The position numbers and the translations under genes are program-made. 36,300 nt of DNA. Origin: Angelakisella sp. (GTDB lineage Bacteria; Bacillota; Clostridia; Oscillospirales; Ruminococcaceae). How positions within the stretch are numbered: the first letter of the stretch is position 1; each line of letters starts with the position of its first letter. The DNA lies in NCBI GenBank assembly GCA_020024555.1, contig JAHHTQ010000019.1, positions 1 to 36,300 on the forward strand, given 5' to 3'. The notes beneath the pieces are model-generated. The model was not told the origin of the DNA, did no database searches, and worked only from the letters and a program-made list of their open reading frames with translations. Shown here in pieces: positions 8,233 to 14,760 of the stretch.

Positions 8233-9612
8233 ATGTCACAAAACTCAGCAAATGTCCTTAATCTCGGTAAAAGTCCAACATCTACCATATTAAAGCTATC
8301 TTGGCCTACAATAGTAGAACAAATTGCATTCACTATACTTAACTTTGCGGATACTGCAATGGTCGGTGTTTTGGGCGCTCAGTTTACAGCAGCAGTAGGT
8401 ATCTCCGCCCCTGTTATTTGGCTTGCAAGCGGTATTATGGCGGCTATCAGCGTAGGTTTTTCGGTACAGGTAGCGCAAAAAATCGGCGCTGACGATATGG
8501 AATCTGCTTCCAAAGCCTCCTCACAATCACTGTCCGCATCAATAGTACTTGGCGCAATACTTACGCTTCTTGCGCTTTCTGTAACAAACGTATTGCCAAA
8601 ACTTTTGGGTGCCGATGAAATAACCGCGCCTATTACACGTGATTATTTCTTTGTAATGGCATTTTCATTTTTTGTAAATACAGTACTCACCACCATTTCG
8701 GCAGTTTTACGGTGCGCGGGAGACACAACATCGCCGCTTATCGGAAACAGTATCGCCATTGTCGCGAATATTATACTTAATTTTCTGTTCATTTTCCCTG
8801 AACGCACAATGATTTTTTTTGGTAAAGAAGTTTATGTTTGGGGCGCGGGTCTTGGTGTTAAGGGCGCAGCTCTCGCCACTCTCCTATCTATCACAATAGC
8901 AACTCTTATTGTTCTTGTTATGTTCTTCTTTAATAGAAAAGGACTTAAAATTTATGCGAAACATATATTTGCTTTTGATAAACAAATTAACACTTCCGCT
9001 ACGCAAATAGGCGTACCCGTCGCTTTGGAACGTGTTACTCTGTCACTTGGTCAAGTGGTATTTATGCGTATTATCTCATCAATGGGTACTTCCGCAATAG
9101 CCGCACACCACCTTGCTATTCAGGCAGAAAGTATGTCATATATGCCGTCATTCGGTTTTGCGGTTGCGGCAACTACTCTTGTAGGACAGTCGATTGGCGC
9201 TGATAAACCGAAAATGGCAAAAGATTTTGGACTAAAAGCCGCAAACATCGGCGCTATACTTATGGCGGCAACAGGCGTCATACTCTTTTTCTTCGGTGAA
9301 GCAATAGTTTCTCTTTTTACCCCCGATAAAGAAGTTATAAAAATGAGCGGAGCAATACTTAAAATAGTTGCGTTTGCTCAGCCATTCGAGGCAGGCGCTA
9401 CTATTTTTGCGGGCGCTTTGCGTGGCGCAGGTGATTCCCGATGGCCTTTCTATATTAATCTGATAGGCGTATGGGGATTTAGAATAGTTCTTTCCACTAT
9501 ATTTGTATTTATGTTTAATTTAGGTCTTAGCAGCGTATGGGTCGCAATGCTTATTGACCTTGTCTTCCGTGGTATTGTGTGCCGTCGCAGATTTGTAAAA
9601 GCGATAGGTTAA
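8233..9612 (+). CDS. MATE family multidrug/metabolite efflux transporter
   Basis: 459 residues with about 12 hydrophobic helices in two similar halves, the normal size for MATE. Family signatures include LSWPTIVEQIAFTILNFADTA near residues 20-40, AAVGISAPVIWL, VLRCAGDTTSPLIGN in the first half, and the corresponding FGFAVAATTLVGQSIGADK and GALRGAGDSRWPFYI in the second. It probably exports cationic or aromatic compounds using a Na+ or H+ gradient; the substrate is not deducible. The ribosome site is weak. It lies 47 bases after the [4Fe-4S] gene and may be the third gene of that unit. A probable terminator follows at 9627-9655. Confidence 0.92.
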   Translation: MSQNSANVLNLGKSPTSTILKLSWPTIVEQIAFTILNFADTAMVGVLGAQFTAAVGISAPVIWLASGIMAAISVGFSVQVAQKIGADDMESASKASSQSLSASIVLGAILTLLALSVTNVLPKLLGADEITAPITRDYFFVMAFSFFVNTVLTTISAVLRCAGDTTSPLIGNSIAIVANIILNFLFIFPERTMIFFGKEVYVWGAGLGVKGAALATLLSITIATLIVLVMFFFNRKGLKIYAKHIFAFDKQINTSATQIGVPVALERVTLSLGQVVFMRIISSMGTSAIAAHHLAIQAESMSYMPSFGFAVAATTLVGQSIGADKPKMAKDFGLKAANIGAILMAATGVILFFFGEAIVSLFTPDKEVIKMSGAILKIVAFAQPFEAGATIFAGALRGAGDSRWPFYINLIGVWGFRIVLSTIFVFMFNLGLSSVWVAMLIDLVFRGIVCRRRFVKAIG

Positions 9613-9626
9613 TATAATAATTCATA

Positions 9627-9655
9627 AAAAAATCCTGATATATAGGTTTTCTTTT
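9627..9655 (+). terminator. Probable intrinsic terminator after the MATE gene
   Basis: AAAATCCT, short AT loop, AGGTTTT then CTTTT. The stem has one bulge and an A-run/T-run outer pair, 15 bases after the stop codon. Confidence 0.5.
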
Positions 9656-9661
9656 GCATTA

Positions 9662-9690
9662 TTGACAAAATAAAATTATATTGATATATT
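9662..9690 (+). promoter_or_regulatory. Sigma-A promoter of the ACT protein/rimM/trmD unit
   Basis: -35 TTGACA (9662-9667), 17 bases, -10 TATATT (9685-9690). Predicted start about 9697, about 70 bases before ATG 9767. Confidence 0.8.
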
Positions 9691-9706
9691 TTAAGTATAT
9701 GTTTAA

Positions 9707-9743
9707 GCTTATATAATCATATACTATATATAAGTATATAAGC
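9707..9743 (+). repeat. Inverted repeat in the leader of the ACT protein gene
   Basis: GCTTATAT (9707-9714) and ATATAAGC (9736-9743) with a 21-base AT-rich centre, between the promoter and the AAGGAGAT ribosome site. It could fold in the RNA leader; no T-run follows. Confidence 0.35.
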
Positions 9744-9766
9744 AAATTTAATAAGGAGATGATAAT

Positions 9767-10192
9767 ATGACAGTTAAACAGTTATCTATATTTGTAGAAA
9801 ATGAAGATGGTAGCCTAATAGGAATAACCGATATTCTAAAAGAAAATAATATAGATATCCGTGCTTTGTCACTTGCAGATACTACAAGTTTTGGTGTACT
9901 TCGTCTTATTGTCAACAGTCCGGAGCTCGCTGTATCTATCTTAAAAAACAACGGGTACACAGTATCACTCACAGAAGTTATCTGTATCCGTGTAAAAGAT
10001 ACGCCGGGTGGTCTTGCAACAGCTCTCTCAACTCTTACTCAAAATAATTTAAAAGTTGAATATATGTATGCCTTTATAAGCAGACAAAACGGCGCGGCAT
10101 GCGTAATTTTAAGGCTTGACGATATAGAAAAGGGTACGAAAGTAATTAAAGAAAACAATATTGATATACTTTCTGAAAAAGACTTTGAATAA
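9767..10192 (+). CDS. Tandem ACT-domain protein
   Basis: 141 residues made of two ACT modules. The first (about 1-67) begins VKQLSIFVENEDGSLIGITDIL and has NIDIRALSLADT. The second (about 68-141) begins EVICIRVKDTPGGLATALSTL and has NLKVEYMYAFIS. Such double-ACT proteins (COG4747-like) have no catalytic domain and are thought to sense amino acids. Their genes often lie near phenylacetate-CoA ligase or branched-chain metabolism genes, which are not present here. Instead it precedes rimM by 26 bases and shares its promoter. The AAGGAG ribosome site is strong. The ligand is unknown. Confidence 0.85.
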   Translation: MTVKQLSIFVENEDGSLIGITDILKENNIDIRALSLADTTSFGVLRLIVNSPELAVSILKNNGYTVSLTEVICIRVKDTPGGLATALSTLTQNNLKVEYMYAFISRQNGAACVILRLDDIEKGTKVIKENNIDILSEKDFE

Positions 10193-10218
10193 ATAAAGAT
10201 AAAAAAATAAGGAGCAGT

Positions 10219-10743
10219 ATGAAAAATAAGTATTTACAGGTAGGAAAAATTGTAACAACGCACGGAGTTCGTGGAGAAGTAAAGCTACAACCATGGGGAA
10301 ATGACCCGGATAATCTATGTACTTTCAAAGTATTCTATACAGACAAAGAACACAAACCATTTAAGGTTATGCGTTCCCGTAACCACTGCGGTATGATACT
10401 TATACAATTTGAAGGAATTGATACAAAAGAAAGCGCCGATAAACTTCGCGGAACAGTATTTTGCATAGACCGTGATGATGACACTCTTGAAGAAGGACAG
10501 TACTACTGGCAAGACTTAATGGGGCTTGACGTAATAGATGTTGACACAGGCAAAGAATACGGTAAGCTATGCGATATTACCGAGACAGGCGCAAACCTTG
10601 TTTATCATATAAAATTTGCCGATGGCAGTATCAATCTTATTCCCGCTATTGATGATGTTGTTATCAGTGTAGACCTTGATGAAAACATAATGAAAATTAG
10701 ACCTTTGAAAGGACTGTTTGACGATGACGACACCGAGGTTTGA
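10219..10743 (+). CDS. rimM: 16S rRNA processing/30S maturation factor RimM
   Basis: 174 residues, the usual length. It binds ribosomal protein S19 and helps mature the head of the 30S subunit. The N-terminal RimM domain shows YLQVGKIVTTHGVRGEVKLQPW. The C-terminal PRC-barrel shows QYYWQDLMGLDVID and a late INLIPAIDDVVISVDLDENIM segment. AAGGAG lies 7 bases before ATG. It overlaps trmD by 20 bases, the usual coupling. The genes that normally come before it (rpsP, the KH-domain gene) are not in this window. Confidence 0.96.
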   Translation: MKNKYLQVGKIVTTHGVRGEVKLQPWGNDPDNLCTFKVFYTDKEHKPFKVMRSRNHCGMILIQFEGIDTKESADKLRGTVFCIDRDDDTLEEGQYYWQDLMGLDVIDVDTGKEYGKLCDITETGANLVYHIKFADGSINLIPAIDDVVISVDLDENIMKIRPLKGLFDDDDTEV

Positions 10744-11464
10744 TATCGCCACACTATTTCCCGAAATGTGCAGCGCGGTATTGAGTGAAAGCGTAATCGG
10801 TCGTGCCGTAAAAGCAAATAAACTTGATATACGCATACACAACATACGTGATTATTCAACAGATAAATGGAACAGAGTTGATGACACCACTTATGGCGGA
10901 GGTATGGGTATGCTGATGCAGGCAGAGCCTATTTACAAATGTTACGAATACGCAAAAAGCAGTATGGACGAAGAACCACTGGTTATATATATGAGTCCGA
11001 AAGGAAAAACATTAACGCAAAATTTATGTAATGAATTTTCAAAAATAAACAGACCGATATTTATAATATGCGGGCACTATGAGGGCATTGATGAACGGTT
11101 AATCGAAGAAATTGTTGATATGGAAATCTCTGTCGGCGACTATGTTCTGACGGGTGGGGAGCTTGGCGCAATGGTGCTTGTTGACTCAATAGGCAGGCTG
11201 TGCGACGGAGTGCTTAGTAACGAAACTTGCTTTACGGAAGAGAGCCACTACAATGGATTGCTGGAATATCCGCAATATACAAAGCCTTCGGTTTGGCGCA
11301 ACAGAGAAGTACCCAAAGTACTGCTTAGCGGACATCACGAAAATATAAAAAAATGGAGACATCAAAAAGCGCTTGAAAGTACATACTATAAACGTCCCGA
11401 TATGCTGAAAAATTATAACCTTACAAAAGAAGATATTGAATTTTTACAGACACTAAAAAAATAA
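10724..11464 (+). CDS. trmD: tRNA (guanine-N1)-methyltransferase
   Basis: 246 residues from ATG 10724. It methylates G37 of tRNAs next to the anticodon using SAM and prevents +1 frameshifting. It has the trefoil-knot SPOUT fold, with FDIATLFPEMC at the start, DDTTYGGGMGMLMQAEP, FIICGHYEGIDERLIEE and the knot segment ISVGDYVLTGGELGAMVLVDS. The catalytic Asp of VDSIGRL and the C-terminal HHENIKKWRHQKAL are present. A TTG six bases upstream is in frame, but the AAAGGA site is better spaced for the ATG. Normally rplS follows; here the next gene is ptsH, and rplS lies 12.5 kb away on the other strand. Confidence 0.97.
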   Translation: MTTPRFDIATLFPEMCSAVLSESVIGRAVKANKLDIRIHNIRDYSTDKWNRVDDTTYGGGMGMLMQAEPIYKCYEYAKSSMDEEPLVIYMSPKGKTLTQNLCNEFSKINRPIFIICGHYEGIDERLIEEIVDMEISVGDYVLTGGELGAMVLVDSIGRLCDGVLSNETCFTEESHYNGLLEYPQYTKPSVWRNREVPKVLLSGHHENIKKWRHQKALESTYYKRPDMLKNYNLTKEDIEFLQTLKK

Positions 11465-11500
11465 GTTTGTTGAAAACTTTATACAAAACTTATATTTTGT
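11461..11500 (+). terminator. Possible AT-rich terminator after trmD
   Basis: ATAAGTTTGT (11461-11470, including the trmD stop) pairs with ACAAAACTTAT (11483-11493) with one bulge, followed by ATTTTGTT. A second near-repeat, TTTGTTAAAAACTTTATA, follows. Low GC makes the stem weak. Confidence 0.35.
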
Positions 11501-11525
11501 TAAAAACTTTATAGTATTTTTGTAC

Positions 11526-11539
11526 AAAGGTATACCTTT
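11526..11539. promoter_or_regulatory. 14-bp perfect palindrome upstream of the ptsH promoter
   Basis: AAAGGTATACCTTT, 66 bases upstream of the ptsH -35. It shares the GTATAC core with the inverted repeat at 11659-11677. A regulator site is inferred. Confidence 0.35.
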
Positions 11540-11605
11540 CTACCTACAAAATTATATACTTTCATCAAAAAATTTAAAAATAATATAATTTGTAAATTGA
11601 AATAG

Positions 11606-11633
11606 TTGACGATTTTCGATAATATGATATAAT
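11606..11633 (+). promoter_or_regulatory. Sigma-A promoter of ptsH
   Basis: -35 TTGACG (11606-11611), 16 bases, -10 TATAAT (11628-11633). Predicted start about 11640, leaving a leader of about 127 bases. Confidence 0.7.
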
Positions 11634-11658
11634 TGTCTTATTGTGAGTTAAGCTTAAA

Positions 11659-11677
11659 CTGTATACCTTGTATACAG
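11659..11677 (+). promoter_or_regulatory. Perfect inverted repeat in the ptsH leader
   Basis: CTGTATAC-CTT-GTATACAG, 8-base arms, at about +20 to +38. It may be a DNA operator (GntR-like size) or a tight RNA hairpin with a 3-base loop. Confidence 0.45.
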
Positions 11678-11685
11678 AATAGATT

Positions 11686-11716
11686 TTTTAGTAATAATTA
11701 TATTATATTACTAAAA
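11686..11716 (+). repeat. 11-bp AT hairpin in the ptsH leader
   Basis: TTTTAGTAATA (11686-11696) and TATTACTAAAA (11706-11716), perfect 11-base arms with a 9-base loop, about 50 bases before the ptsH ATG. No T-run follows, so it is unlikely to be a terminator in this direction. Confidence 0.45.
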
Positions 11717-11766
11717 CTACTTATAAAAATATATACTACAATTATTTAGATTGGAGAGTTATCATT

Positions 11767-12030
11767 ATGTTCGTTAAAGAAGTAACTGTACAAAATCACG
11801 TAGGTCTACATGCAAGACCTGCTACATTCTTTATCCAAAAGGCAAATGAGTTTAAATCATCTATTTGGGTAGAAAAACAAGAGCGTAGAGTAAACGCAAA
11901 GAGTCTGCTTGGCGTACTGTCACTTGGTATTGTCGGTGGCACAGAAATAAAAATTATCGCTGATGGCACAGATGAAGAACAAGCTATTGATTCACTTGTA
12001 AAACTAATTGAATCAGGATTTGCTGAATAA
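11767..12030 (+). CDS. ptsH: Phosphocarrier protein HPr
   Basis: 87 residues, full length. It carries phosphate between Enzyme I and the sugar-specific Enzyme II proteins of the PTS. His15 lies in NHVGLHARPA, so it is HPr and not the Crh paralogue. Ser46, in NAKSLLGVLSLG, is the site phosphorylated by HPr kinase, so a role in CcpA-type carbon regulation is also likely. No PTS gene is next to it (no ptsI or hprK in the window). GGAG precedes ATG by about 10 bases. A strong bidirectional terminator follows. Confidence 0.96.
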   Translation: MFVKEVTVQNHVGLHARPATFFIQKANEFKSSIWVEKQERRVNAKSLLGVLSLGIVGGTEIKIIADGTDEEQAIDSLVKLIESGFAE

Positions 12031-12050
12031 ACCTAATACAGAAAAATACA

Positions 12051-12097
12051 AAAAAAGACTTAGTTTTCATTGTTACAGTGAAAACTAAGTCCTTTTT
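12051..12097. terminator. Strong bidirectional terminator between ptsH and the DtxR-type gene
   Basis: GACTTAGTTTTCA (12057-12069) and TGAAAACTAAGTC (12079-12091), a 13-bp perfect stem with an A-run before and a T-run after. It serves both converging genes. Confidence 0.95.
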
Positions 12098-12117
12098 TAT
12101 ACCCTAATATTTAAAAA

Positions 12118-12492
12118 CTAACTTAAAGAATTGTTTACAAAAGTCTTCATACACTCAAAAGTTTCTTGACTTATCATATGTTCAACATTACACGCATCTT
12201 CTGAAGCTGTTTGTTCATCAACGCCTATCATCATAAAAAACTTCTTTAAGCAACAGTGTTTTTGATAGACTTCTTCGGCTATCGCTTTACCTTCGTTTGT
12301 AAGGGTTATATATCCATGACCATCAACATTTATATATTTTTTAGTTTTTAACTTTTTCATAGCAATACTAATACTTGGTTTGGAATAACCGGTATCGTTC
12401 ACTATATCAATAGAGCGAACATCACCTATTCTCTGCTGCAAAATATATATAGTTTCCAAATAGTCCTCGGCAGATTGATTTGTCGCAATCAC
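12118..12492 (-). CDS. DtxR/MntR-family metal-dependent repressor
   Basis: 124 residues: an N-terminal winged helix (SAEDYLETIYIL, recognition helix in TGYSKPSISIAMKKL) and the short dimerisation and metal-binding domain, without the SH3-like third domain. This is the MntR-type architecture. Aligned by eye to B. subtilis MntR with an offset of 2, the ligands are Asp10, Glu13, His79, Glu104 and His105. The residue equivalent to MntR Glu99 is Cys101, as in iron-sensing DtxR, so the metal (Mn or Fe) is uncertain. The GTG start is supported by AGGAGG six bases before it; the overlapping ATG hits a stop at once. Two copies of an AT-rich palindrome flank its promoter and suggest self-regulation. 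No metal transporter gene is next to it. Confidence 0.9.
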   Translation of the reverse strand: MIATNQSAEDYLETIYILQQRIGDVRSIDIVNDTGYSKPSISIAMKKLKTKKYINVDGHGYITLTNEGKAIAEEVYQKHCCLKKFFMMIGVDEQTASEDACNVEHMISQETFECMKTFVNNSLS

Positions 12493-12503
12493 ATTATTCC
12501 TCC

Positions 12504-12522
12504 TTTAAATAATTTAATAAAC
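12504..12522. promoter_or_regulatory. Operator candidate, copy 1 (DtxR-type gene)
   Basis: TTTAAATAATTTAATAAAC on the plus strand, with palindromic core TTAAATAATTTAA. It lies between the predicted transcription start (about 12527) and the GGAGG of the repressor gene. It matches copy 2 at 18 of 19 bases; the copies are 62 bp apart, about six helical turns. Confidence 0.45.
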
Positions 12523-12533
12523 TGCTTATTTGT

Positions 12534-12562
12534 ATATTAACATATTTATAAAATTTTATCAA
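12534..12562 (-). promoter_or_regulatory. Promoter of the DtxR-type gene
   Basis: Minus strand: -35 TTGATA (12557-12562), 17 bases, -10 TAATAT (12534-12539). It lies between the two operator-like repeats. Confidence 0.55.
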
Positions 12563-12565
12563 GTT

Positions 12566-12584
12566 TTTAAATTATTTAATAAAC
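12566..12584. promoter_or_regulatory. Operator candidate, copy 2 (DtxR-type gene)
   Basis: TTTAAATTATTTAATAAAC on the plus strand, just upstream of the -35. It also covers the last codons of the CsoR-type remnant, so part of the match could have a coding origin. Confidence 0.4.
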
Positions 12585-12757
12585 CTGTCAATAGTATAAT
12601 TTAGTTCTTGGATTGCATACATATAATTATTTTCAACAGCGTCTGCTATACAATGTTCAATAATTCTTGACAAAAGGTTTAGAACTGCCTTTTGATTGGC
12701 ATAAGTATGTGTAATAGCTACATCGTCTTTATTAATATGAATGTGCTTTCCAGTTTT
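12572..12757 (-). pseudogene. Remnant of a CsoR/FrmR-type metal-sensing repressor
   Basis: An open frame of 61 codons ending in TAA at 12572, with no usable start codon: TAA lies directly upstream at 12758 and the only Met is near the end. The translation resembles the clostridial CsoR-type family: HTYANQKAVLNLLSRIIEH, which is its first helix, runs straight into CIADAVENNYMYAIQELN and a final TIDRFIK, which is its last helix. The stretch between, about 40 residues with the first conserved Cys and helix 2 of the four-helix bundle, is absent. So the gene has lost its start and suffered an in-frame internal deletion. The family call is from memory of the motif pattern. It lies 22 bases after the lysA stop and was probably once expressed with it. 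It is too short and start-less to be functional. Confidence 0.65.
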
Positions 12758-12779
12758 TTATATACTCTAAAACTATCTT

Positions 12780-14075
12780 TTATATATCGTTGCGAACAAT
12801 ATCTTCATAAGTTTGACCTTTTATGACAATACGGTCTTTACTGTCTTTTATCATAATAACAGGCGGTGTCAGGTTTCTGTTATAGTTTGATGACATAGCA
12901 TAGTTATATGCGCCTGTTGACATAACCGCCAAAGTATCGCCTATTTCCACATTTTGCAACATAATATTTTCACCCAAAATATCACCCGACTCGCAACATT
13001 TTCCCGCAATAGTCACCTTGTTGGTCTTTTCTTCATTTGCTCTGTTTGCAACAGTAAACGTATAATCTGCTTTATAGAGCGCGTATCTTGGATTATCGCA
13101 CATACCGCCGTCAACCGAAATATATGTACGGATATTCGGTATTTCTTTAATAGCACCTATCGTATATAAAGTAATACCCGCCTCACCCACAATAGAACGT
13201 CCCGGCTCAAAAATCAAAAACGGTAAATCAAACTGTTTTTTCTTGCAGGTTGTCTTTATTGTGGCAATTATGTCTTTTACAAAATTCGTATAGCTCGGTG
13301 GGTCATTTTCTTTTATGTATTTAATACCAAAGCCGCCACCCATATTCAGCTCTTTTACTGTAAATCCAAATTTCTCTCTTATATCGCACATAAAATTAAG
13401 CATTATTTCGCTTGCATGACAAAATGGCTCTATATCAAAAATTTGTGAACCGATATGGCAGTGTAGTCCGCTCAAATTCAAATTTTCTGTTTTTAAACTC
13501 TGTTCTACGGCGTCCATTGCCTCGCCTGTTTCCAGCGCAAAGCCAAACTTACTGTCTATTTGCCCTGTACGTATAAAGTCATGGGTATGCGCATCTACAC
13601 CCGGCTTTATTCTCAACATAATATTTATTTTCTTATTTGCGGCAGCAGCCAGTTTATCAAGTAATTTAAGTTCAAAAATATTATCAACAACTATTCTCCC
13701 CACACCATACTCTATTGCCATTATAAGCTCATTAGGTGTCTTATTGTTACCATGAAATACTATTTTTTCCGCCGGAAAACCGACAAGTTTCGCTGTATAC
13801 AGTTCGCCCCCCGATACAACATCTATTCCCATATTCTCGTCTTTTATAATACCACACATAGCTTTGCAGTTAAATGCTTTTGACGCATAGGCAATCATAC
13901 CGTATCCGTCATAATAATCATTAATAGCATTCACATAGCTCTTACAATTCTTGCGTATTTGGTCTTCGTCCATAACATACAGTGGCGTACCATACTTTTC
14001 TGTCAAAAAAAGCGTATCTATTCCGCCTATTGCGAGATGACCTTTTTCATTTATTTGCAAACTTTCTGTAATCAT
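12780..14075 (-). CDS. lysA: Diaminopimelate decarboxylase
   Basis: 431 residues. PLP enzyme that decarboxylates meso-diaminopimelate to L-lysine, the last step of lysine synthesis. It is a fold-III alanine-racemase-type barrel: PLP Lys66 in AYASKAFNCKA, HIGSQIFD, the Gly-rich phosphate loop NMGGGFGIKY, PGRSIVGEAG, the active-site CESGDIL and the late AYNYAMSSNYN. Length is normal. AAAGGGG precedes the ATG. It lies 36 bases after engB and is probably the last intact gene of the tig-clp-lon-engB run; this neighbour is not part of the protein-quality machinery. Confidence 0.97.
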   Translation of the reverse strand: MITESLQINEKGHLAIGGIDTLFLTEKYGTPLYVMDEDQIRKNCKSYVNAINDYYDGYGMIAYASKAFNCKAMCGIIKDENMGIDVVSGGELYTAKLVGFPAEKIVFHGNNKTPNELIMAIEYGVGRIVVDNIFELKLLDKLAAAANKKINIMLRIKPGVDAHTHDFIRTGQIDSKFGFALETGEAMDAVEQSLKTENLNLSGLHCHIGSQIFDIEPFCHASEIMLNFMCDIREKFGFTVKELNMGGGFGIKYIKENDPPSYTNFVKDIIATIKTTCKKKQFDLPFLIFEPGRSIVGEAGITLYTIGAIKEIPNIRTYISVDGGMCDNPRYALYKADYTFTVANRANEEKTNKVTIAGKCCESGDILGENIMLQNVEIGDTLAVMSTGAYNYAMSSNYNRNLTPPVIMIKDSKDRIVIKGQTYEDIVRNDI

Positions 14076-14111
14076 ACTTTTTAACCCCTTTAAAAATTCA
14101 GATTATAAAAT

Positions 14112-14699
14112 TTATGAGTCTGCCTCTATATCCTCTATTATGCTGTGTACTGTATCCAAACCAAAACCGCTTTCAGATGAAAAAGGTATCATCGTTACAT
14201 CTTCACCCATTGGTATTTCTGTCCTCAATTCTTCCAGTCTCTTTGTAAGTTGTGCTTTGCTCAGTTTATCTGCCTTTGTCAACACAACGACAAATGGCAG
14301 TTCACTGTCAATCAAAAAATCTATCATTGTTATATCGTCTTTTGTTGGCTTGTGTCTTATATCCACAAGCGCAAAAACAAGACGGATATCTCTTTCACTG
14401 TTAAAATATCCTTCTATCAGCTCCGCCCATCTTCTTTTTTCACCATTCGAGCGTTTAGCGTAGCCATAGCCGGGTAAGTCTACAAAATGTATTTTTTCAC
14501 TGTCAAAATAGTTTATCGTAATAGTTTTACCCGGAGTGGCACTCACTCTCGCAAGTGCCTTTCTGTTAAATACTTTGTTTATCATTGACGACTTGCCCAC
14601 ATTGGAATGTCCGGCAAATATAATCTCTGCTTTTTCATAAGGCGGTATTTGCTTTAATGTTCCGAATGAAGTTAAAAACTCAACTTTATTGTAATTCAT
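14112..14699 (-). CDS. engB: Ribosome-assembly GTPase EngB/YsxC
   Basis: 195 residues from ATG 14699. Essential GTPase acting in late 50S assembly. G1 is GHSNVGKSS (30-38), G3 is DLPGYG, G4 is TKADK and G5 is SSESGFG. I chose ATG 14699 because AAAGGA sits 6 bases ahead of it. An ATG 15 bases upstream is in frame, but the ribosome site would then lie inside the gene. It follows lon by 61 bases, the same lon-engB (lonA-ysxC) pairing as in Bacillus. Confidence 0.95.
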   Translation of the reverse strand: MNYNKVEFLTSFGTLKQIPPYEKAEIIFAGHSNVGKSSMINKVFNRKALARVSATPGKTITINYFDSEKIHFVDLPGYGYAKRSNGEKRRWAELIEGYFNSERDIRLVFALVDIRHKPTKDDITMIDFLIDSELPFVVVLTKADKLSKAQLTKRLEELRTEIPMGEDVTMIPFSSESGFGLDTVHSIIEDIEADS

Positions 14700-14760
14700 A
14701 TTTATTCCTTTCATTTTTTAATGCAAAGCAAGTCATAATCCATTTTACAAATTCAAACAA

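Noticed and set aside
11461..11530. Repeated TTTGTT-AAAACTTTATA considered as an insertion-sequence end
   Set aside because: Only two AT-rich direct copies, with no transposase frame or target duplication nearby.
12572..12757. A functional small protein in place of the CsoR-type remnant
   Set aside because: No start codon follows the in-frame TAA at 12758, and the only Met leaves about 16 residues.
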